Source of the DNA: Cymodocea nodosa
Lineage: Eukaryota > Streptophyta > Magnoliopsida > Alismatales > Cymodoceaceae
Assembly (NCBI GenBank): GCA_036874045.1
Contig: CM072341.1
Coordinates: forward strand, 4,476,501 to 4,540,500
Length of the DNA: 64,000 bases
Direction of reading: 5' to 3'
Positions 1 to 11,083 of the stretch are shown here, piece by piece; position 1 is the first letter of the stretch; each line of letters opens with the position of its first letter. The notes beneath the pieces were generated by a model, which worked only from the letters and a program-made list of their open reading frames with translations, made no database searches and was not told where the DNA came from. Made by a program: the position numbers and the translations under genes.

Positions 1-1655
1 CATAATAAAAGGAATTTTAGTCTTAGATTTACTTGAACTGCAACTAATAAATCCTTTATTGGCTTGAGATTCAGGATATTCAGGATAATCAAATCCTAAG
101 CCAAATTTATAAGACACCGCAAGGGTACTAGTTAGTTTGTCTAACTTAGTTTGACTTAAATTCCATTTCTCAATGGTACAATTTAAATCTTGCTCTCTCA
201 GTTTTAATTTATCTATCTCTAATTCAAGTACATTTATATTGTTTCTCAACATTTCATTTTTAGATTCTATCTTTAATTTTTCAGCATTTATATTCTGTAT
301 TTGTTCATGCAAGATACATTCATTAAATCTAAATTTTTGCAAATCTCTAGCATGATTTTCATTATCACATTTAAACTTTTCTAAAGTAGTAGACAGGAAA
401 CAATTTTCTTCTTCCATAATAGATGAAGATTTTCTAATATTCTTATTTTCCAGTTTACATACTTTAAGTTTTTGTAATAATGCATGATAAGCACATAATA
501 ATTCATCAAAGTTGAAATCTGAATGACTTTCAAGATCAGATATTACCTTAGACTCATCTGCCATGAAGCACACATGAGCAACGTCTTCTAACTCTTGTTC
601 TCTTTCTGAATGTGAAGATTTTGATGCTGATTCCTTAGATTTAGACTCTTCAGACCTGTCCTCCCAAGTGACATTCAAAGCCTTTTTCTTGTAAAACTTT
701 TTCTAAGTTTTCTGAGCCGTCTTCTTCTGATTTGTCCTACTTTGCTTTTCATTTTTCCTCATAAGACAATCTGGAGAAAGATGTCCAGGTTTCTTACAGT
801 TGTAACATACATACTTTCTAGATGAAGAATTCTTGTCATTGAGTGATTTTGACGTTGAGGGTTTATCATTTTTGTTCCTTTGCTGTTTCCTAGCTTTCCA
901 TGCTTTCTTGAATTTCCTTGTCAGCAAAATCAAATCCTCATCAGAATCAGTGGATATATCAGAATCCGAATTAATTTCGTAGGCTATTTCTTTCTTCATT
1001 TTTAGTTTGTTGTGACTCAGTGATTCATTTAATTGAACTTCATAAGCTGTTAAATTTCCTATAAGTTCATTCATAGTATAAACATTTAAATCTCGTGATT
1101 CCTCAATTGATGTTACTTTTTGAGACCATTTAGAACTTAGAGATCTAAGAATTTTCCTCACCAAATCCTTCTGTTCAAAATTCTTTCCTAAGCATTTTAA
1201 AGAGTTTATGATATCAAGAAATCTGGAAAACATCTTAGAAATACTTTCGTCTTCATGCATCTTAAAGAGTTCATACTTATGAATCAACATGTTTATTTTA
1301 GTCTCTTTAACTTGAGAAGTACCTTCATGTGAAACTTCTAATGCATGCCACACCTCATAAGTAGATTTATATGCCGACACTATATTGAACTGTTCATAAC
1401 TCAATGCACAAAATAAAATATTAAGCCCTTAGCATTTAGAATTTCATTTTCTTTTTCAGTAATTGTCCAAGTATTATAAGGGGTAGTTAACGGAGTATAT
1501 GGTTTAGAAATCATGAACCACAACTTATAATCCATACTTTGAAGAAAAACAGTCATCCTATATTTCCAACATTCAAAATGTATTCCATCAAATAAAGGGG
1601 GACGATTAAGATTTTAGCCTTCATGTAAAGAAAAATTACCATTTCTAGTAGCAAT
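1..1655 (-). pseudogene. Gag of inverted copia element A2 (partial, continues past window start)
   Basis: Read on the minus strand, this is the copia Gag polyprotein: an N-terminal UBN2-type region, a lysine-rich stretch, a CCHC zinc knuckle (C-x2-C-x4-H-x4-C, near 765-810) and an acidic, coiled-coil-like tail. It matches the Gag of the plus-strand element at about 4129-5772 almost line for line. It is dead. The expected ATG is ATT (1653-1655). There is a TAA in the first 30 codons, a one-base deletion near 1425-1430, and a TAG at about 700-702 where the sister copy has a glutamine codon. The 3' part of the element lies to the left of the window. Confidence 0.9.
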
Positions 1656-1841
1656 CTTACCTTAGATTTTTCAACCTATTTGATTTTAAACAGTCTAAAA
1701 ACTTTGAAACAACTTGAGCCTTAAATCAAGAAAGTTAAACGTATGCTGAGATATTAATTTCTGTTTAAAAACAAGGAATGTAGAATAAGCAATGATATTA
1801 AATAAGTTGATATCGATTTTATATCAAAGATTATTAACAAA

Positions 1842-1853
1842 GCTCTGATACCA
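1842..1853 (-). other. Primer binding site of A2 (initiator-Met tRNA type)
   Basis: On the minus strand this reads TGGTATCAGAGC, the usual plant copia primer site complementary to the 3' end of initiator Met-tRNA. It lies 2 bp inside the LTR edge, which identifies the adjacent LTR as the 5' LTR of the minus-strand element. Confidence 0.9.
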
Positions 1854-1855
1854 CT

Positions 1856-2348
1856 TGTAGGATCGTATGGCTACACAAGAGGGGGGTGAATTGTGTATTT
1901 TTAATATTTTCTAAAATATAATTGAAACTTTAAAACTTAAAAACAAGTCGAGACATTGTTTTCATAAAATCATTTTTATTCAAGGTTTCAATTACAATAT
2001 ACAATTCAATTTTCCTCAAAAATTGTAAATGCAATTATATCTCGATACCATGTATCATCTAAACAATTTCATAACTACAAACAGAGAAAACTAATTTGCA
2101 AAATTTAAAACATTTCTCCCTATTTGAGATCTTTCTTCTTCTTCTTTTTCTTCTTCAGCAATTCTTCAGTGACGAATATCTTGTCTTTCTCTACTTCACC
2201 GAATTTGGTTTCTTCTAATACTTTAAATCTTCAATGACATAAATAATACATTTTTCTGCTTCACTAAATTTTCTTCCACTTGAGAGATTTTCCCGAAGAG
2301 GTGTTTTTGATCCCTGAAAAAGATTTTTCTTTTGGTGTATAGGGATAG
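1856..2348 (-). repeat. A2 5' LTR, R/U5-side fragment
   Basis: This is the 3'-terminal part of a minus-strand A-family LTR, ending TGTAGGATC at the primer-site edge. It breaks at 2348 where element A1 begins, and resumes at 15433. Joining the two sides at the GATAG duplication gives a continuous LTR like the uninterrupted copy at 22498-24238. The A-family U5 signature (the C-rich run of ATTCACCCCCC on the minus strand) is present. Confidence 0.9.
2344..2348. repeat. Left target-site duplication of A1 (GATAG)
   Basis: GATAG precedes the left TG of A1 and recurs at 15428-15432 directly after its right CA. Five bp is the duplication length expected for a Ty1/copia integrase. The pair proves insertion of A1 as a unit into the A2 LTR. 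Confidence 0.93.
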
Positions 2349-2662
2349 TGTTGAGTATTTTTGTTTTGATGATGTGTGCTGAATGAAAATAATCAGATTT
2401 GCTCAATTACTATTGCTTGTGAAAAGAAATTAAGATCATCAACTAATACAGAAAAAGCTTACTGATATAAATACTTGTCTGTATTGGATCTAAAGTTAAT
2501 AACTAGTCGTTTCGTTGCATTAATTTCTCATTTAGCTAAACGTTAAGCTAACGTATGTTTTTATCGAAAAGCATGATATGTTTTAATGTTATATCTTCTG
2601 TATCATGAACAGTGCACGTTTAGACAACTCGTTAAGTTAGAGTTTTGTTTGTATAGAGGTCA

Positions 2663-3065
2663 CGTGAGAACTCGTTAAGTTAGAGGCTTAAAGGTTAAAA
2701 TAGGTCACGTGATAACACGTTAAGTTAGTGAGTAAAAGAAGAGATGAACTCGTTAAGTTAGTGTTATACACGTGGTGAAATTATAAGTTACGAATGTTGT
2801 ATTGTATCACGTGAGGTGCACATGTTTAACTCATTAAGTTAGCATAACTAAACGCGTTGAGTTGCTATATTGAACACTAAGGCAACGCGTTAGGTTAGCG
2901 TTATAAACTTAAGTTGTTATTTTTGCACGTGGTAAAATTCTTATTATAAAAACATTTGTTTATTACTGGTTCGTTGAGTTATCATAACACAACGGAGATG
3001 GTTCGTTGAGACACCATAACACCATAGACATAGTTCGTTGAGTTAGCTACAATACTTGTCACGTG
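2663..3065 (+). promoter_or_regulatory. G-box (CACGTG) and GTTAAGTTAG array in the A1 LTR
   Basis: Six perfect CACGTG palindromes lie at 2663, 2706, 2769, 2808, 2926 and 3060. They are interleaved with at least six near-copies of ACTCGTTAAGTTAG (about 2629-3096). CACGTG is the core G-box bound by plant bZIP and bHLH factors. Density and position, 300-700 bp upstream of the TATA box, suggest an LTR enhancer. The same arrangement recurs in the 3' LTR and, reversed, in A2 and A4. Function is inferred. Confidence 0.6.
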
Positions 3066-3362
3066 AAATGGCACATGAGGAACTCGTTAAGTTAGAAACG
3101 TTAAGTTATATATATACTTGTGTTACTCGTTTAGTTAACATTAAAGTAACGACTTCTTATTACACTGATGAAAAACTTTTAGACGATAAAGTTTATTTTG
3201 CAGGAAATTTTTCAGAGATCTAGGACTGATGATTAAAGAAAATTTGAAATATAAACGTGGGTTAAAACGTGTGTGTTTCGATGAAGGAAAAAGAAAAGAC
3301 GTGGAGAAGTGGAAAACTGGTGGTGGTTAAACGTGAAGGATATGCATGAAATGAAGATACAA

Positions 3363-3370
3363 TATAAAAG
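3363..3370 (+). promoter_or_regulatory. LTR TATA box (TATAAAAG)
   Basis: TATAAAAG here and at 14861-14868 in the 3' LTR; the minus-strand A4 LTR also keeps TATAAAAG. A start site about 30 bp downstream would put the RNA 5' end at roughly 3395, just before the first stem-loop at 3396. Confidence 0.65.
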
Positions 3371-3395
3371 GCATAGAATTCTCATTGATCAATTT

Positions 3396-3619
3396 ATCCT
3401 TGCACACAAGAGGAAAAATCTTTTCAAGGATCAAACCATCCCTGCACACCAAAAGAAAAATCTTTTTTAAGGATCAAAAACACCTTCTCGGGGAAAATCT
3501 CTCAAGTGGAAGAAAGTTCAGTGAAGCATAAAATGGTAAGATTTTCGTCACTAAAGATTTGAAGTATCAGAAGAAAACAAATTCGGTGAAGCATGAAAGA
3601 CAAGATATTCGTCACTGAA
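3396..3619 (+). other. Tandem stem-loop array in the A1 LTR leader
   Basis: Four stem-loops follow the TATA box. Loop 1: ATCCTTG (3396-3402) pairs with CAAGGAT (3425-3431) across 22 nt. Loop 2: the ATCC of ATCCCTG (3438-3444) pairs with the GGAT ending 3474, across a near-identical loop. Loop 3: TTCAGTGA (3517-3524) pairs with TCACTAAA (3548-3555) with one mismatch; the partner is TCACTGAA, a perfect match, in the 3' LTR. Loop 4: TTCGGTGA (3582-3589) pairs with TCACTGAA (3612-3619) across 22 nt. Loops 1/2 and loops 3/4 form two tandem pairs with shared loop sequence. The structures are read from the sequence; a role is not known. Confidence 0.6.
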
Positions 3620-3930
3620 GAATTGCTGAAGAAGAAAAAGAAGAAGAAGAAAGATATCAAACAGGGAGAAAAGTTTTAAATTCCGCAAATTAGTATTCTG
3701 TGTTTGTAGTTATGAAATTGTTTAGATGATACTTGATATCGAAATATAATTGCATCTACAATTTCTGAGGAGAATTGAATTGTATATTGTAATTGAAACC
3801 TTGAATAAAAATGATTTTATGAAAACAATGTCTCAACTTGTTTTTGAGTTTTAAAGTTTCAAATATAATTCAGAAAATATTAAAGATACACAATTCACCC
3901 CCTTCTTGTGTAGTCATACAATCCTACAAG

Positions 3931-3942
3931 TGGTACCAGAGC
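3931..3942 (+). other. A1 primer binding site
   Basis: TGGTACCAGAGC, 2 bp after the 5' LTR, is complementary to the 3' end of initiator Met-tRNA with one change from the usual TGGTATCAGAGC. It primes minus-strand cDNA synthesis in copia elements. Confidence 0.88.
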
Positions 3943-4128
3943 TTTGTTAATAATATTTGATATAAAATCGATACCAACTTATTTAATATCATTGCTTATT
4001 CTACCTTCCTTGTTTTTAAACAGAAATTAATATCTGAGCATACGTTTAACTCTATTGATTTAAGGCTCAAGTTGTTTTAAAGTTTTTAGACTGTTTAAAA
4101 TCAAATAGGTTGAAAAATCTAAGGTAAA

Positions 4129-6411
4129 ATGGCTACTAGAAATGGTAATTTTTCTTTATATGAAGGCCAAAATCTTAATCGTCCTCCTTTATTTGATGGA
4201 ATACATTTTGAATATTGGAAATATAGGATGACTGTTTTTCTTCAAAGTATAAATCATAAGTTGTGGTTCATGATTTCTAAACCATATACTCTGTTAACTA
4301 CTCCTTATAATACTTGGACAATTACTGAAAAAGAAAATAAAACTCTAAATGCTAAGGGCTTAAATATTTTATTTTGTGCATTGAGTTATAAACAGTTCAG
4401 TAAAGTGTCGGCATATAAATCTGCTTATGAGGTGTGGCATGCATTAGAAGTTTCACATGAAGGTACTTCTCAAGTTAAAGAGACAAAAATAAACATGTAG
4501 ATTCATAAGTATGAACTTTTTAAGATGCATGAAGACGAAAATATTTCTAAGATGTTTTCCAAATTTCTTGATATCATAAACTCTTTAAAATGTTTAGGAA
4601 AGAATTTTGAACATAAGGATTTGGTGAGGAAAATTCTTAGATCCCTAAGTTCTAAATGGTCTCAAAAAGTTACATCAATTGAGGAATCACGAGATTTAAA
4701 TGTTTATTCTATGAATGAACTTATAGGAAATTTAACAGCTTATGAAGTTCAATTAAATGAATCACTAAGTCACAACAAACTAAAAATGAAGAAAGAAATA
4801 GCCTTCAAAATTAATTCAGATTCTGATATATCTACTAATTCTGACGAGGATTTGATTTTGCTGACTAGGAAATTCAAGAAAGCATGGAAAGCTAGGAAAC
4901 AGCAAAGGAACAAAAATGATAAACCCTCAACGTCAAAATCATTGAATGACAAGAATTCTTCATCCAGAAAGTACGTATGTTACAATTGTAAGAAACTTGG
5001 ACATCTTTCTCCAGATTGTCCTATGAGGAAAAATGAAAAGCAAAGTAGGACAAATCAAAAGAAGACAGCTCAAAAAACTCAGAAAAAGTTTTACAAGAAA
5101 AATGCTTTAAAGGTCACTTGGGAGGACACATCTGAAGAGTCTGAATCTGAGGAATCAGCATCAAAATCTTCACATTCAAAAGGAGAACAAGAGTTAGAAG
5201 ACATTGCTCATGTGTGCTTCATGGCAAATAAGTCTGAGGTAATATCTGATCCTGAAAGTCATTCAGATTTCAACTTTGATGAATTATTATGTGCTTATGC
5301 ATTATTACAAAAACTTAAAGTAGGTAAACTGGAAAATAAGAATATTAGAAAATCTTCATCCATTATGGAAGAAGAAAATTGTTTCATGTCTACTACTTTA
5401 GAAAAGTTTAAATGTGATAATGAAAATCATGCTAGAGATTTGCAAAAATTTAGATTTAATAAATGTATCTTGCATGAACAAATACAAAATATAAATGCTG
5501 AAAAATTAAAGATAGAATCTGAAAATGAAATGTTGAGAAACAATATAAATGAACTTGAATTAGAGATAGATAAATTAAAACTGAGAGAGCAAGATTTAAA
5601 TTCTACCTTTGAGAAATGGAATTTAAGTTAAACTAAGTTAGACAAACTAACTAGTACCCTTGCGGTGTCTTATAAATTTAGCTTAGGATTTGATTATCCT
5701 GAATCTCAAGCCAATAAAGGATTTATTAGTTGCAGTTCAAGTAAATCTAAGACTAAAATTCCTTTTATTATGAAACAAGGTAATAAATATGTAGAAGTAG
5801 ATACTTCAAGGGATGAATCATGCAGTAATAATATAAATCAATGTGATTTGTCAAATTGTACTTCTAACATGACTATAAATGTTTCTAAAAATCTTGTTTC
5901 TTGTTCTAGAAATTTAGTTTCTAATGTTTCTAAAATTTCAGATAATTCTAGTAAACTGAAAATTCAGAAACTTGAGCATGTAATTCAATACACTAGTATT
6001 AGACCAATTACTCATTCTACATGTGATAAAACAAAAAATTCTTGTGCATAAAAAGATTTTGTATGTACGGAAAGTGTTAATACAAGTACAAAATCTTGGT
6101 ATGAACTTACAGAAATGTATAAGCATGACCAAAATAAATTAACATCTGATAAAAATATGTTTGGTCTTGATTATACTACATCTGAAAACAAAAAGAATGA
6201 TTGCAAAAGCAATAATGCTATATGTGAGTATGAAGCTAACGATAAATCAATAGTACTTACAACTAATTAGAATATAAATGAAAATGTTAAACTATTTTTA
6301 AACAAAAAGAAGAAATATGTGTTTAATGAACTTGGTCCTCAACAACATTGGGTACCAAGAAAATGTTTTTCTTAATTTGTGTTGCAGGAGGAAACAACAT
6401 CAAAATGAATC
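4129..6411 (+). pseudogene. Gag polyprotein region of A1
   Basis: The start is the ATG at 4129 (MATRNGNFSL...), preceded by the AAAATCTAAGGT leader shared with the sister copies. An N-terminal UBN2-like domain with the RPPLFDG and YWKYRM motifs is followed by a basic region. Then come a CCHC knuckle (CYNCKKLGHLSPDC, about 4978-5019), an acidic segment and a long Leu/Lys/Glu coiled-coil-like stretch (about 5330-5600). All of it lies in the same frame as Pol, so Gag-Pol would be one polyprotein. Stops interrupt it at 4498 (TAG; the sister has Leu), 5629 (TAA), 6049 (TAA), about 6268 (TAG), about 6373 (TAA) and 6405 (TGA where Trp is expected). Confidence 0.9.
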
Positions 6412-9400
6412 TTGGACAGTGGAGCGTCAAGTCACATGACCAGACAAAAAAGTCTATTACAAAATTTTACAAATACCATGAAAGGAAGTGTAACATTTGG
6501 AAACAAAAGCAAAGATAAAATCATAGGTATGGGCAATGTTCAAATAACTCCTACTTGTGTTATTTCGAATGTACTATATGTAGAAAACCTAGGATTTAAT
6601 TTGCTAAGTGTCATAAAACTAACTGAAAATGGATATTATGTAGTGTTTGAAGATAATGTATGCAAAATAATTGATAAAAATACAGATGAAATTAAGTTTA
6701 TTGCTAAAAGAAAAGGTTCTGTATGTATTTTATCTTTACCTTCTAGTGCAGTTGATTTAAATTCATGTTTGCTAGCTGAAACTAGTGATGCATATCTATG
6801 GCATAGAAGGATTGGGCATATAAATATGAGACTATTACATAAACTATCTAGAAAACATTTAGTGAGAGGTTTACCAAAGATTAAATACTCAAAGAACTTT
6901 ATGTGTGATGCATGTGAGTTAGGTAAACTTCACAAAAACTCTTTTAAATCCAAAATTGATATTTCAAGCAAGAGAGTCTTAGAACTTATACATATGGATC
7001 TATTTGGACCAACAAGAATCATGAGTCTTGGTGGTAAACGGTATGTATTTGTTTTAGTAGATGACTTCTCTAGATACACTTGGGTATATTTTCTAGCATC
7101 TAAGACAGAAGTTTTTGAAAAATTTAAAATGTTTTGCAATTTTGTTCAAAATGAGCAAAGTGTCTCTTTTCAAAAACTTAGGAGTGATCATGGAACTGAA
7201 TTTGATAATGATCAAATGGATAACTATTGTACTGAGCATGGCATTGATCACAGATTTTCTTTTCCAAGAGCACCGTGTCAAAATGGTGTTGTTGAGAGAA
7301 AGAATAAATCACTTCAAGAAATGGCCAGAACTATGCTGAAAGAACATAAGTTACCTCAAAATCTTTGGGTTGAAGTAGTAAATACAGCTTGTTATGTTAT
7401 TAACAGAAGTCATTTAAGACCTCATGTTAATAAAACTCCTTTTGAAATTATGTTTAATAGGGTTCCAAAAATTTCCTATATGAAATCATTTGGCTGCAAG
7501 TGTTTTATTCTTAATACTAAGGATAAAAGGGATAAATTTCAAGCCAAATCGGATGAAGGAATTTTTGTAGGTTACTCTACTAGAAGTAAAGCCTATAGAG
7601 CATATAACAAAACTTCTAGGACTATTGAAGAAACCCTCCATGTAAGCTTCAATGAAAATTCTCTTAGAGAATCTCAATCTAAAGCTGATAATGATGACTT
7701 GTTCAATTTTCCAAATGAGTTAGAGATCAATAGAGAGATTGATGATTTATCTGAGAAAATCAAAAATATGAACTTAAATGATCAAACTAATGATGAAAGT
7801 GATGGACTTTCAGATGTTGATGAGAATATTGAGGAAAATCAGAGAAATTGGCGTTATTCTTCATCACATCCCATTACTCAAGTCATTGGTAATATTAATG
7901 AGGGAGTTAAAACTAGAGCTTCAGTAAATTTAAATAGTATGTGTATGTTTGTTTCTATGGTGAAACCAAGGAATACATAAGAAGCATTATCTGATGAAAA
8001 TTGGATAGAGGCAATGCAAGAAGAACTAAATCAATTCATTAGAAATGATGTATGAGAATTAGTCTCTCCACTAGAAAATCAGTTCATAATAGGTACAAAG
8101 TGGATCTTTAGAAACAAAACTAACGAAACTGGTCAGATTATAAGGAATAAAGCTAGATTAGTTGCTCAATGGTATACACAGGAAGAAGGATTAGATTATG
8201 ATGAAACATTTGCTCTTGTGGCTTGGTTAGAAAATATTAGAATATTATTGGCCTATGCTTGTTATATGGATTTTAAATTATATCAAATGGATGTAAAGAG
8301 TGCATTCCTAAATGGTTTAATTAATGAAGAAGTCTATGTAAAACAACCACCTGGATTTGAAGATATTAAAAATCCTAACTTTGTGTATAAATTGAAGAAA
8401 GCCTTATATGGTTTGAAGCAAGCACCTAGATCATGGTATGAAAGATTATCTACTTTTTTATTAGAAAAATGCTATATCATGGGAAAAGTGGATCATACTC
8501 TATTTATTAAGACAGATGGTAAAGATCAGATTGTTGTTCAAATATACGTGGATGATATAATCTTTGGAGCAACCTCTAATAAGTTGATAGAAATATTCTC
8601 TAAAGAGATGACTAATTAGTTTGAAATGAGTATGATAGGAGGAACTTTCATATTTTCTAGGACTTCAAATTAAGCAAATGGATAAATGTATATTTTTAAA
8701 TCAGGAAAAATATGTAGATGAAATACTTAAGAAATTTAATTTTAATGATACAAGGATTCGAGGAACTCCTATGAGTACTACTTTAAAGTTAGATATTGAT
8801 GACATAGGAAAATCTATAGATCAAAGAAAATACAGAAGTATGATTGATTCTTTACTTTATTTGACTGCTAGTAGACCTGATACTATGTTTGCTGTGTGTG
8901 TTTGTACTAGATTTCAATCTAATCCTAAAGAATCACACTTAATTGCATTTAAAAGAATATTTAGATATATACAAAGAACTAAAAATTTCGGACTGTATTA
9001 TTCTAAGGATAGTTCAATAGATCTTATAGGATATACTAATGCTGATTATGCAGGATCTAAATCTGATAGAAAGAGTACCAGTGGCACATGTCAATTATTG
9101 GGAAATAATTTGGTGTCATGGTTTAGTAAAAAGCAAAATTGTATAGCACTTTCTACTACAAAAGCTGAATATGTTGCTGCTGCACTGTGTTGCACTCAGA
9201 TTCTATGGATAAGGCAAACTTTAGAAGATTTTGGATTATCTTATGATACAACTGAGATTTATTGTGATAGTAGTTCTACAATAAATCTTTCCAAAAATCC
9301 TGTATTACATTCAAGAGCAAAGCATAAAGAGGTTAGACATCATTTTCTAAGAGATAACGTAATTAAAGGAAAAATTAAATTAGAATTTGTGTCTAGTAAA

Positions 9401-9496
9401 AATCAATTAGCTGATATATTTACAAAACCTCTAGACGAAAATACCTTCTGCAACATTAGATTAAATTTAGGTATTTGTAGGCTATATGATGTGTAA
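6412..9496 (+). pseudogene. Pol polyprotein of A1 (protease-integrase-RT-RNase H)
   Basis: Domains in order are as follows. Retropepsin active site LDSGASSHMT (6412-6441). GAG-pre-integrase HHCC zinc region (about 6800-6930, HRRIGH...CDACELGK). Integrase core with D in HMDLFGP (about 6993), D in RSDHGTEF (about 7180) and E in VVERKN (about 7290). Reverse transcriptase with YQMDVKSAFLNG, ALYGLKQAPR and YVDDIIFG (about 8545). RNase H with DADYAGS-like, KAEYVA and CDSSS motifs (8990-9300), ending LADIFTKPL. Pol is broken by a TAA at 7978, a TGA at about 8056 (Trp expected), a TAG at 8617 and a one-base gain near 8640. Catalytic motifs are otherwise kept. Confidence 0.93.
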
Positions 9497-11083
9497 AATG
9501 CTTAAACTCCACATAAAAAGATAAATATTATTGATGATGTTGTTCACCTCATAGATATTATATACTTATTATAAATATCTAAAGTAATATCTAAACTACT
9601 GCTTAAGATACTATGTATTTATTGTAAAATCATAGTAGTATCTTATTGATTTTAAGTAGTTTATCAATTTTAATGGTTTTTACAATTTTAAGTGGAAGTG
9701 TAAATGAAAAACATTAAATACTTTTGACATTCTAAAATTTTGATTAAATGTTTTCTTTGAATCAAGGAAAATGCATATGATCATGCATAAATTTGACTTA
9801 ATTGATTAAACTTGTAGAATAAGTTATATGTAACTCATCTTAAACTGTTAATCAAAAGTATAAGCTTATTGAAACTGATTCACATTCTCAATACAATCAT
9901 AGAAGTAAAAATTGTATGAGATTTGTGTTTTATTGCATCTGTATTAATGGAATACATATATACTGTGCTTAAAATGAAAAGTGCTTACAAAGTGAAAATC
10001 TTTGAGAGTTTATTGATCAGTTTGATCACGAGCCTTTTGTACTTAAGTAGATAGGTATGTAAGGATTGTTGTCCTGAAAAAGGATTATTTAAATCTGGCA
10101 ACCTAAGGTCCTGATTAGATATGGGATTGTTGATTGAAAGCTCATTACACGGGTACATTAGAAAGCTCTTGTATGATTCAAGCTTTTCAAACTAACTTTT
10201 AAAGAAAATTATCAATATTTACTGTTTTGAAAAGAAAAAGTTGTTTCATTAATTACAGATATCTTTGAATCGCATATAGTTTATACCAATATGACTACTG
10301 ATTTACTGAATCAACATTAGTACTTTTGAAAACGTTTATTTGAGATACATTCTTTTATTCTCCTTGAATTAATCGAATTGAGTTCAAAGTTGTGTTTTGA
10401 TTCATATACAATAGGAATTGATTCTGGAAATCATTTTTGATGATGTTAGGATAACGGAAGTCTTTGAAAATAAAATGTAAAAGTATAGTTATACTTAACA
10501 TCTATTGTCACTACAAGTATATTTTGTATTTTGATTGAATATATTTGAAGTATATTTGTAGGGGGAGCATTAACAATGTCAAAAATAGATTAATATAATT
10601 TAAAATACAAATCTTAGTTAATCTGAATTAATGTCCTCTTAAAATCTTGATGAAATAATTTAAAAAGACAAATAAACTATTCTAGATTCAAAAGACAAAA
10701 TGTTCAAATAGTTTACAATGTTCTCAAGATAATGTTAAGTTTAGCATGTGTGTTGTTTTCGGAAGGTTTTAGTTGAAAGCATCCGAAACTTATTTAAGTG
10801 TACTAACTAGACGTTATATTAGATAAGGTAACGTGTAAAACTGCCTCTAGACAGCGTTTTACTCGTTAGGTTAGTTAACTCAACGAGTTATACTTGAATA
10901 TTTCGGGTACCTTGATTGAATAAACTTTATTCAATATTTATTTAATTTCTAAACCCGACTTATCTTCACGTTGAGTTATACGCCTAAAAACCCTATTTAA
11001 ACACTTATAACACGGGGACTTAGGTTATTTGTAAACTTTGTCAAGAAAATCTTTCCCACTTGTTGCTGTTACAACCTGCGACG
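9497..11083 (+). other. Non-coding spacer between pol and the third ORF of A1
   Basis: No long ORF. A copy of the spacer exists in A4 (minus strand, about 25112-26330), so it is an element component and not a chance insertion. It contains a short purine tract GGGGGAG at 10561-10567, one GTTAGGTTAGTTAACTCAACGAG-like motif near 10865 and a TATTTAAA box at 10994-11001. A plausible role is leader or promoter for the downstream ORF. Confidence 0.6.
10994..11001 (+). promoter_or_regulatory. Possible internal TATA box ahead of the third ORF
   Basis: TATTTAAA lies 83 bp before the ATG at 11084 and is conserved in A4 (25194-25201, minus strand) at the same spacing. This could give a subgenomic mRNA for the post-pol protein. 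The alternative is expression by splicing, as in other retroelements. Confidence 0.4.

Larger units (their letters stand above)
2349..3928 (+). repeat. A1 5' LTR
   Basis: Begins TGTTGAGT and ends CCTACA, so it has the TG...CA termini of an LTR. It is directly repeated at 13848-15427 with identical length. The upstream half carries alternating CACGTG palindromes and GTTAAGTTAG motifs. A TATA box is at 3363-3370. A tandem stem-loop array occupies 3396-3619. Confidence 0.95.
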
